64,000 bases of DNA. Origin: Oscillospiraceae bacterium. GTDB taxonomy: Bacteria > Bacillota > Clostridia > Oscillospirales > CAG-272. The notes beneath the pieces are model-generated. The model saw nothing but the letters and a program-made list of their open reading frames with translations. It was not told the origin of the DNA and did no database searches. Positions 38,168 to 45,343 of the stretch are shown piece after piece; position 1 is the first letter of the stretch, and each line of letters starts with the position of its first letter. The position numbers were made by a program, and so were the translations under genes. The stretch spans positions 1 through 64,000 of the forward strand of contig SVQY01000007.1 of assembly GCA_015065135.1 (NCBI GenBank). The letters are read 5' to 3'.

Positions 38168-38230
38168 TTACGGTTTTTGTTTCGTCAGACGATCGACAAG
38201 CTCAACGTGAGCGAGGAGCGCAAAAGGTAT
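38168..38230 (-). repeat. rlmD 3'-end-like repeat, copy A
   Basis: Minus-strand translation IPFALLAHVELVDRLTKQKP* resembles the RlmD C-terminus (GHVESVVCLKRQ). Confidence 0.7.
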
Positions 38231-38258
38231 ATTTTCCATTCCCCAAAAGCTGCCTGTT

Positions 38259-38729
38259 TTATATCCAGTGCGTCACTTGCGAATATGGGATTTTTTCCAT
38301 ACTCACCAACGAATAAGTTTTTGTTTCATATTCACAAAGACAGTATTCGTAGCCATCCTTTCGCCATCTTTGCACAGGTACATATAGCATTTCTCCATCG
38401 CTTGAAAAACTGCCATATACGTCTATAGCCTCGTAAAAACGCGGAAGCGTAACTCTCAGCTTTTGTGTAAAATCTTCTAAGGAGATGATATAGAAATGCT
38501 TGCCATTTTCCAACGCAAAGAGTTCTGTTTCATCAGGCTTTACATCTCCCGTATACAAATAATTGTATCTTTTGATTTGGTTGAGCAAAGTACCCGTTTT
38601 CTTATCCGATATAACGACGCTACCGCCCGTAATATGAACAACAAACTTATCTGTATGTATCGTAAAATTCCAATGCAAGTCCAAATCAAACGTTCTGATC
38701 CATTTCCCGTCAGAAATCGTTTTATTCAT
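38259..38729 (-). CDS. Hypothetical protein (cassette gene 1)
   Basis: MNKTISDGKWIRTFDLDLHWNFTIHTDKF..., good RBS (aggaggtaaaagtcATG). Confidence 0.7.
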   Translation of the reverse strand: MNKTISDGKWIRTFDLDLHWNFTIHTDKFVVHITGGSVVISDKKTGTLLNQIKRYNYLYTGDVKPDETELFALENGKHFYIISLEDFTQKLRVTLPRFYEAIDVYGSFSSDGEMLYVPVQRWRKDGYEYCLCEYETKTYSLVSMEKIPYSQVTHWI

Positions 38730-38736
38730 ATGACTT

Positions 38737-38793
38737 TTACCTCCTTGCGAGACAAACGACACTCTCAACGTAGGTCAAGAGAGCAAAAGGTCT
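38737..38793 (-). repeat. rlmD 3'-end-like repeat, copy B
   Basis: Minus-strand translation RPFALLTYVESVVCLARR* (stop TAA overlaps the RBS of cassette gene 1). Confidence 0.8.
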
Positions 38794-38836
38794 CAAAATC
38801 AGTCAAAAACGGGGGTTGTAAAGCCAAAAGGTATAT

Positions 38837-39349
38837 TTACTTCCCGCGATTTTTCTTATAGTTAACAACAAACAAAAGTGCGCCTACCGATATTGAGAGT
38901 GCCATAATCGTTGGACCAACAATATGTGCGGTCTTTTCGTTTTTGCTATATTCATTCAAAACATCGTTGAGTGATAAATATGTTTCACCGTTATATTCAA
39001 GGGCGCATATTTTTCTTAATCCACCACTTTTTTCAAAATAAGTAATCGTAAGTTCTTTGCCTATCTGTAGCTCTTCAAATAATCTTCTATCAATGTTGTC
39101 ATAGCATATTCCTGTTGCCTCAAAGTAAGAATTATCTTCAAATCGCACATCGAAGTAAGAACCTTTAGAATTTCCAAAAATATTATCGTACCATTTCTCA
39201 TCGTATTGATTGAATTTAGACACAATACCCGTTTGCTGTTTTAATCCCGTCGGCTGTTGATATGAGAAAGTGAATATTAAACTAAGCACTAAAACAAGCA
39301 GCAGCACAATTGCTATTAAAATGTTAAAGGCTACAAATCTGTTTTTCAT
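38837..39349 (-). CDS. Hypothetical protein with two TM helices (cassette gene 2)
   Basis: N-terminal TM NILIAIVLLLVLVLSLIFTF and C-terminal TM IMALSISVGALLFVVNYKK. Confidence 0.7.
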   Translation of the reverse strand: MKNRFVAFNILIAIVLLLVLVLSLIFTFSYQQPTGLKQQTGIVSKFNQYDEKWYDNIFGNSKGSYFDVRFEDNSYFEATGICYDNIDRRLFEELQIGKELTITYFEKSGGLRKICALEYNGETYLSLNDVLNEYSKNEKTAHIVGPTIMALSISVGALLFVVNYKKNRGK

Positions 39350-39425
39350 AAGACTCCTTTCGATATGTTATACCGTACTGCTGTAAACTGAACTTTCGGG
39401 TCTTGCTCAAAACTCACATTTGTCC

Positions 39426-39779
39426 TTATCCGTTTTCCTTTGCGGTGGTGATGGAAGCGATGAGCAGTTTGCGTATCTTACTGCATTTTGCGAACATATC
39501 CTTATATTCTTCCTCGGTTATCATGTGCGTATCTTTGAACAGACCGAGCCAATAGTCTGTTTCGTAGCACTCTTTAAGTGCGATTTGAAATTTGTTAATA
39601 AAGTCTGCTTTGCTTGCCGCATAGTTTGCTTCGTGAATATTCGCACCGATGCTTGTGCCGCTGCGTAATATTTGGTTTAGCAAAACATTGCTTTTGCGGT
39701 TTTCTTTGATATCGGTGCAAAGATTAACGATATCAACAGCAAATTGCTTTGACAAATCGACTAAAAAGTTTTCTTTCAT
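39426..39779 (-). CDS. Four-helix bundle protein (S23/IVP family)
   Basis: LSKQFAVDIVNLCTDIKENRKSNVLLNQILRSGTSIGANIHEANYAASKADFINKFQIALKECYETDYWLGLF. Confidence 0.9.
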   Translation of the reverse strand: MKENFLVDLSKQFAVDIVNLCTDIKENRKSNVLLNQILRSGTSIGANIHEANYAASKADFINKFQIALKECYETDYWLGLFKDTHMITEEEYKDMFAKCSKIRKLLIASITTAKENG

Positions 39780-39799
39780 CGTAAAACCTCGCTACTAGA

Positions 39800-39964
39800 A
39801 TGATTTGACACTTTGTGTCATGAATTGATGCTATTGCATCATGATTTCTCGCTACGCTCCATGAATTGAATTGCGTGTCCAAACTTATGCGCCCGCAGGC
39901 GCAATTCATGGCGAAGCCAATTCATGAGTGCAACGCACTCAATTCACGCGCTCGCGCAATTCAT
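39800..39964. repeat. Array of 7-bp repeats (ATGAATT/ATGATTT, then AATTCAT) separated by different mini-palindromes
   Basis: Spacers include GACACTTTGTGTC, GATGCTATTGCATC, GCGCCCGCAGGCGC, GGCGAAGCC, GAGTGCAACGCACTC, CGCGCTCGCGC. Confidence 0.85.
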
Positions 39965-41346
39965 TGTTGAATCTGTCGTTTGAGACAAACGACAGATTCA
40001 ACGTGGCCAGTGCGCGGGAAAAGATCAACGGGCGTTACAACACCGATCTCATAGCCGAGGTCGCGCAGGATGGCGCAATCGCGGGCGAGGGTATCAGGGC
40101 CGCAGGAGACGTAGACGATGCGAGGCACCTCGCGTGCGGCGAGGAACTCCAGCAGCTGGCGGTCACAGCCCTTGCGGGGCGGATCCAGGATCACCACGTC
40201 GGGGTGCAGGGTGCCGCGCTCCGCCTCCACGGGGGCAAGCAGCCCCTCCGCATTGGCGGCATCACCGCAATAAAAGTGGGCGTTTTCGATACCGTTCAGG
40301 GCTTTATTCACATTGGCGCATTCCACGGCGGCGGGCACGATCTCAATACCGATGACCTCCCCCGCCCGTTGTGCCATCGAAAGTCCGATGGTACCCGCGC
40401 CGCAATAAAGATCCAGCAAAAGTCCCTTTCCGTCAAGGCCTGTCCGCTCGGCGGCAAGCCCGTAAAGCAGCTCCGCCGCATCGTGGTTGACCTGATAAAA
40501 GGATGCCGGCGCAATGCGGAAGCGCTTGCCGCACAGCACGTCCTCTATGTAGGGCTTGCCGTAGACCGTGCGATAGCGCTCCCCCAGCACCACGTTGGTG
40601 CGACGGGTGTTCTCGTTGATCATCACCGAGGTCACCTGCGGAAATTTTTGCAATAATATATCTGCAAACTCCTGTTCTTTTGGCAAAGACTTGCTGTTAA
40701 TAACAGGACAGACCATCAGCTCGCCCGTTCCCACCCCTTGGCGCAGGTAGAGATGGCGAATCACGCCCTTCCCCGTCTCCTCGTCATAGGGCAAAACACC
40801 CAGCTTGGTGTAAAAATCGCAGAACGTATCGAGAATTTCGCCAAAAACAGGGGGCAAAAGCGAGCAATCGGAGCAAGGCACGACCCTGTGGGTTTTCTGG
40901 GCGTAAAAGCCGCCAAAAAGGCCGTTTTTACCACCCGTTATGGGGTATTCCGCCTTGTTGCGGTAGCCCTTGATCGCCCCCGTGGTCTGCACCGCCTCCA
41001 CCGTCACATCGGCAAGCCCCGCCTTGCGGAACATTTGCACGACCAGCTCACGCTTCAGCGCCAGCTCCTTTTCATAGGTCAGATAGCGATAAACGCAGCC
41101 ACCGCAGGAGGCGGGCGCTGCGCAATAGCCGTCGGCACGGTGGGAGGAGGGGGTCACCACCTCCAGCACACGACCCACGGCAAAGGTCTTATTCACCTTA
41201 ATGATCAGTGCCCTGACGGTATCCCCCGCCACGGCGCCTGCCAGAAAGACCGCTCTGCCGTCCGGGGCGTGGGCAACGCCGCACCCCAGATTGTTCAGAT
41301 CGGTCACCTCCAGCAAAAGCTCGCTTCCCTTTTGCAGCTCAGGCAT
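39961..41346 (-). CDS. rlmD: 23S rRNA (uracil-C5)-methyltransferase RlmD/RumA family
   Basis: TRAM domain LEVTDLNNLGCGVAHAPDGRAVFLAGAVAGD; CxxCGGC (APASCGGCVYRYL); DLYCGAGTIGLSMAQ; LDPPRKGCD; IVYVSCGPDTLARD. Confidence 0.93.
   Translation of the reverse strand: MPELQKGSELLLEVTDLNNLGCGVAHAPDGRAVFLAGAVAGDTVRALIIKVNKTFAVGRVLEVVTPSSHRADGYCAAPASCGGCVYRYLTYEKELALKRELVVQMFRKAGLADVTVEAVQTTGAIKGYRNKAEYPITGGKNGLFGGFYAQKTHRVVPCSDCSLLPPVFGEILDTFCDFYTKLGVLPYDEETGKGVIRHLYLRQGVGTGELMVCPVINSKSLPKEQEFADILLQKFPQVTSVMINENTRRTNVVLGERYRTVYGKPYIEDVLCGKRFRIAPASFYQVNHDAAELLYGLAAERTGLDGKGLLLDLYCGAGTIGLSMAQRAGEVIGIEIVPAAVECANVNKALNGIENAHFYCGDAANAEGLLAPVEAERGTLHPDVVILDPPRKGCDRQLLEFLAAREVPRIVYVSCGPDTLARDCAILRDLGYEIGVVTPVDLFPRTGHVESVVCLKRQIQQ
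39966..40002. repeat. Perfect 17-bp inverted repeat at the rlmD 3' end
   Basis: gttgaatctgtcgtttg-aga-caaacgacagattcaac. Confidence 0.9.
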
Positions 41347-42007
41347 AGAATTCCTCTCCGTTTTCCAGGCAAAGCGCGGCAAGCGAGCCGCCCTGCAGCA
41401 CACCGCAGTCAATGCGGATAATGCCCTCCTCATATTCGATCTTGCCGCTATCGGTAGGCGTATGACCTACTACCAGCGTACGATCCGGGAAGAAGGCAGA
41501 ACCTGCCGGCGCGGGGGTGAAAAAGTCCTCCGGCTCATAATCGTCAAGGGCGGTATCGGGGTCAAAATCGGCAATGCCCGTATGCACCAGCACAAAGGAC
41601 TTGCCCTTGGTCTCTACCTCCTCGAACAACACGAATTCGGAAAGATAATCCAACACGCCCTCGCGCATATCGTCATCCAAGGCGCGGAAGCCATCCAAGG
41701 TGGGCTTGCCGCCATCATTTGCCCAAGCGGTCATTTCGGCGGCGAACTCAGGGTCGGGCATCGAGCCCTCCTTCAGCATCTTATCAAAGCCGGCAAGCAT
41801 CCGCAGTGCCAGCAGCTCGCGCTCTCCCGCCACAGGATACACGTTGGCACGCATGCTCATGTCGGTCAGCACCTCCATGCTCTGCTCACCGTAGTCTACC
41901 ACGTCGCCAAGGACGTAAAGCACGTCGCTCTCCTTTAAATTGATCTTCTGAAGCAGGCTGTTGTAGCGCTCCCAATCTCCATAAATACCGGCAGTTACGT
42001 AGGTCAT
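41339..42007 (-). CDS. Metallophosphoesterase-fold protein with degenerate metal-binding motifs
   Basis: GDVVDYG, VHTGI and GHT retained; GDxHG replaced by GIYGDW and GNHE by GERE. Confidence 0.8.
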   Translation of the reverse strand: MTYVTAGIYGDWERYNSLLQKINLKESDVLYVLGDVVDYGEQSMEVLTDMSMRANVYPVAGERELLALRMLAGFDKMLKEGSMPDPEFAAEMTAWANDGGKPTLDGFRALDDDMREGVLDYLSEFVLFEEVETKGKSFVLVHTGIADFDPDTALDDYEPEDFFTPAPAGSAFFPDRTLVVGHTPTDSGKIEYEEGIIRIDCGVLQGGSLAALCLENGEEFYA

Positions 42008-42022
42008 TTTTTTTACACTCCT

Positions 42023-42820
42023 TCATCTTGTCACCATCTGAATGGTGGGTTTGGTATCGATTTCAACAACGATCGCAGGGTCGGCCTTTTTCACAAGCTC
42101 TGCCAGCTTATGGCAGACCGCGACCTCGGTGGCAAAGTGACCGGCCTCGATGAGGGCAATCCCCTCCTCGGCGCCGTCCAGCATACGGTGATAGCCGATG
42201 CGCCCGGCAAGGAACAGATCGGCACCTGCGGCAACGGCTGCATCCACAAAATCACCGCCCTCGCCGCCAAGCACGGCAACCCTTTTTATTTTACCCGTTC
42301 CCGACAGCAAAACTGCGGGAATGTTCAGCTTTTCGCATACCGTTGTGGCATATTTGCTGACATCTACGGCTTCAGGAAGGCTGCCGATACGGCCGAATTC
42401 CTCCCCCTCGGGGCCAAAGGACGTCACCTCGGAGAGCCCCAGTTTTGCCGCCAAAATATCGTTCACACCGCCCTCGGCGGCATCCAATCTGGTGTGAAAG
42501 CTCATCGCCGCGACCTCCCCCTTTATCAGCGCCAGCAGCTTGCGAGGCACCGTGTGAACGGGGGTCAGCTCCTTCACACCGCGGAAAAGAAGCGGATGGT
42601 GGGTCAGCAGCAGGTCAAAATGCTCCTCTACCGCTCTTTTGACGGTGCGCTCGGTGGCATCCAGGGCCACCAGCACGCGGCACACCGGGCGGTCAAGCGA
42701 GGCGGCGCAGGCAATGCCGTCGTTATCCCAGGAGGCGGAAAGCGCGCGAGGCGCAAATGCGGATATATATTGATACAATTCGGATACTGTCATCGTCTTC
42801 TCCTTTTTGAGCAAATGCAA
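42023..42820 (-). CDS. Nif3-like dinuclear metal center protein
   Basis: WDNDGIACA, LLTHHPLLFRGVKEL, SFHTRLDAAEGGVND, GEGGDFVDAAVAAGADLFLAG. Confidence 0.92.
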   Translation of the reverse strand: MHLLKKEKTMTVSELYQYISAFAPRALSASWDNDGIACAASLDRPVCRVLVALDATERTVKRAVEEHFDLLLTHHPLLFRGVKELTPVHTVPRKLLALIKGEVAAMSFHTRLDAAEGGVNDILAAKLGLSEVTSFGPEGEEFGRIGSLPEAVDVSKYATTVCEKLNIPAVLLSGTGKIKRVAVLGGEGGDFVDAAVAAGADLFLAGRIGYHRMLDGAEEGIALIEAGHFATEVAVCHKLAELVKKADPAIVVEIDTKPTIQMVTR

Positions 42821-42858
42821 GAAAGGTCGGACACGTTTTCACGAGCCCGACCGGTTTC

Positions 42859-43059
42859 TTATTGTGCAGACAAGAACTCGTTCAATTTGCGAACCAACTC
42901 GTCGGCATTGGTACCGTGAACGGCACAAGCATCGGCGATCGACTCACCGCGAGAAGCGGGGCAGCCGAGGCAATGCATGCCGATCTCGAAGAAAAATTTT
43001 GCGGTGCCGGCATTATAATCCAGCACGTCGCCGATAATACTTTCCTTGGTAACCTGCAT
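42859..43059 (-). CDS. DUF1858 domain protein
   Basis: MQVTKESIIGDVLDYNAGTAKFFFEIGMHCLGCPASRGESIADACAVHG. Confidence 0.92.
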   Translation of the reverse strand: MQVTKESIIGDVLDYNAGTAKFFFEIGMHCLGCPASRGESIADACAVHGTNADELVRKLNEFLSAQ

Positions 43060-43168
43060 GAGTAAAATCCTCCTTTGCGTGGGATACTTTTATTATACCT
43101 TTTTCTCAGACTTTTGTCAACAAGCCCTTTACTCTTTTCTGAATTTCTGCTATACTAAATATAGGCAG

Positions 43169-43477
43169 TCAAAGACCGAGCTCCTCCAGCAATGCCGTCT
43201 TGGGACGATAACCGAGCGCGGTAGCGGCGATTTCGCCGTTTTTGACCAGTGCCACAAAGGGAATGGAAACTATGCCGAATTTTCTGGCAAGACCCGGTTC
43301 CTCATCAACATTGACCTTGCCCACCACGATCTCAGGGTGCTCCTCTGCGATCTCCTCAATTGCGGGCGCGATCATACGGCAAGGGCCGCACCAATCGGCA
43401 TAAAAATCAAGCAGGACCGGCTTGCTGCCACGGATCAGCTCCTCAAATCTTGCGGCGGTAACGTGTTCAACAGACAT
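43169..43477 (-). CDS. trxA: Thioredoxin
   Basis: MSVEHVTAARFEELIRGSKPVLLDFYADWCGPCRMIAPAIEEIAEEH; start inside a longer ORF. Confidence 0.93.
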   Translation of the reverse strand: MSVEHVTAARFEELIRGSKPVLLDFYADWCGPCRMIAPAIEEIAEEHPEIVVGKVNVDEEPGLARKFGIVSIPFVALVKNGEIAATALGYRPKTALLEELGL

Positions 43478-43561
43478 CTCTGTTCTCCTTTCATATGTTT
43501 TTTCTTTGCCTTTATTATATCCCATACGCATAACAAAATCAAGACGGAGTGTGAAAAAGAA

Positions 43562-43759
43562 ATGAAAATTAAGGAAAATCCGGATAAGGAAGTTGTGGCG
43601 ACCATCCGCCAGGGCCTGTTGATGACAGGTGGCTATTGCCCCTGCCGTCTGGAGCGCACACCCGAGACCAAGTGCATGTGCGCAGAGTTCAAGGCACAGA
43701 TCGCAGACCCCAGCTTTGAGGGCTTCTGCCATTGCTATCTCTATTACAAGGAAAAATAA
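43562..43759 (+). CDS. Ferredoxin-thioredoxin reductase catalytic-subunit-like protein
   Basis: 65 aa: GYCPCRLERTPETKCMCAEF...FEGFCHCYLYYK (CPC-x-CMC-x-CHC pattern). Confidence 0.88.
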   Translation: MKIKENPDKEVVATIRQGLLMTGGYCPCRLERTPETKCMCAEFKAQIADPSFEGFCHCYLYYKEK

Positions 43760-43764
43760 AGCAA

Positions 43765-44664
43765 ATGATTCAAGAGACTCTTACCCCCACCCTTTCCTTT
43801 CACGCTGTGACCGTTGCTGATCGGGATCGCTACCTTGCCGCCGCTGCGGCAGAGGGCTCGCCCAGCGCCGACCATGCCTTTGCGAACCTTTATTTGTGGA
43901 ACGAGACCTATCATCAGGAGATCGCCTTTTGGGGCGAGCGCGCTATAGTGCGCTTTCACGTGAAGAAGGGCTACCAATATCTCTATCCCATCGGTGGCGG
44001 TGCGCTGAGACCCACGATAGAGGTGCTGCTCTCTGCAGAGCCGCAGCTTTGTCTGACCGCCGTTACAGAAACCGAGCTGGAAGCTGTTTTGCACGAATTT
44101 CCCGACACGTTCTCGTTTTTTGAGGAAAGAGATATCGCAGACTACCTTTATGATGCCACCTCGCTTTCCACCCTTTCCGGCAAAAAGCTGCACGGCAAGC
44201 GCAACCACATCAACGCCTTTACCGCCGCAAACGAGTGGTCGGTAAAGCCCCTTGAGGCCGCAGACTTCGACGGCTGCCGTGCTATTTTGGATATATGGGG
44301 AAAGGACCGCCTTGACGATGGCACGCAGCACGAGCGTGTTGCCATTGAGCGTGCCTTTGCGGCATACGAGGCCTTGGCGCTTCACGGCGCATTGCTGATC
44401 GCCAACGGTGATCCCGTTGCCTTCACCGTAGGCAGCATGCTATCGGACGACACCCTCTGCGTGCATTTTGAGAAGGCGCTCCCCCATGTGCAGGGCGCTT
44501 ACCCTATGATCAATCGGGAATTCGTGCGGATGATGCTGGCACGCTTCCCTGCGCTTGCTACCGTCAATCGCGAGGACGATATGGGGTTGGAGACCCTGCG
44601 TGCCGCCAAGCTATCCTACCGTCCCTCCATGCTGCTGCGCAAGTTCACGCTGATCCGAAAATGA
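43765..44664 (+). CDS. DUF2156 / phosphatidylglycerol lysyltransferase-domain protein
   Basis: FANLYLWNETYHQEIAFWG; LSGKKLHGKRNHINAFTA; NREDDMGLETLRAAKLSYRPS. Confidence 0.9.
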   Translation: MIQETLTPTLSFHAVTVADRDRYLAAAAAEGSPSADHAFANLYLWNETYHQEIAFWGERAIVRFHVKKGYQYLYPIGGGALRPTIEVLLSAEPQLCLTAVTETELEAVLHEFPDTFSFFEERDIADYLYDATSLSTLSGKKLHGKRNHINAFTAANEWSVKPLEAADFDGCRAILDIWGKDRLDDGTQHERVAIERAFAAYEALALHGALLIANGDPVAFTVGSMLSDDTLCVHFEKALPHVQGAYPMINREFVRMMLARFPALATVNREDDMGLETLRAAKLSYRPSMLLRKFTLIRK

Positions 44665-44730
44665 GGGGGCTTGTATTTTTGATGCAGTTGTGATAAAATA
44701 TTTATACCACCCTTATGAAGGAGGTGCTTT

Positions 44731-45282
44731 ATGAATATTACACTTTATGGTGCTGCAAGCGACCGCATTGATCGCGCCTACGTAGAGGGCGTGGAGGAGC
44801 TGGGACGCGCCATCGCCAAGCGCGGCCACACCATGGTATTCGGTGCAGGTTCTACAGGCCTGATGGGCGCTGCCGCCAGAGGCGTTGCCGCAGGTCACGG
44901 GCAGATCATCGGCGTGACACCGCATTTTATGCACACGCTGGAGCCTGTCAGCAATCTTTGTACCGAGCTGATCGCCACCGAAACGATGGCCGAACGCAAG
45001 ACCATTATGGAGGAAAAGGCAGATGCCTTTGTGATCGTGCCCGGCGGCATTGGCACCTTTGACGAGTTCTTTCAGATCCTGACGCTGAAGGTGCTGGGGC
45101 GCCACAATAAGCCAATTATTCTCTACAATATCAAGGGCTTTTGGGATAATATGATCTCGGTGATCGGCACCGATCTGATCAAAGGCTTCATTGACCCCAA
45201 GGCCGCCAGCTGCTTTGCTATTTGTGAGACCCCCGAGTCTGTATTCCACGAGATCGAAGCCCCGGACCCCGATAACGACTAA
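44731..45282 (+). CDS. TIGR00730/LOG family Rossmann-fold protein
   Basis: GAGSTGLMGAAARGVAAGHG; ETMAERKTIMEEKADAFVIVPGGIGTFDEFF. Confidence 0.93.
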   Translation: MNITLYGAASDRIDRAYVEGVEELGRAIAKRGHTMVFGAGSTGLMGAAARGVAAGHGQIIGVTPHFMHTLEPVSNLCTELIATETMAERKTIMEEKADAFVIVPGGIGTFDEFFQILTLKVLGRHNKPIILYNIKGFWDNMISVIGTDLIKGFIDPKAASCFAICETPESVFHEIEAPDPDND

Positions 45283-45289
45283 CCAAAAA

Positions 45290-45330
45290 CGAAAAAGACC
45301 GATCAGCACCGCGCCTCTCGGTCTTTTTTC
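45290..45330 (+). terminator. Probable terminator
   Basis: aaaaagaccgatcagcaccgcgcctctcggtctttttt. Confidence 0.6.
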
Positions 45331-45343
45331 AAAGGGAGGATTT

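Noticed and set aside
36488-38428. 646-aa plus-strand ORF
   Set aside because: Antisense shadow of the nitrilase-GDPD gene; no recognisable domain.
30506-39779. Diversity-generating retroelement (lectin-fold SUMF1 protein plus Avd-like four-helix bundle)
   Set aside because: No reverse transcriptase ORF in the window, no template repeat found by eye, and the putative variable end is not enriched in AAY codons; the four-helix-bundle protein is 8 kb away. Kept only as a comment on fold similarity.
39800-39964. CRISPR array
   Set aside because: Repeats are only 7 bp and spacers are 9-15 bp palindromes; no cas genes.
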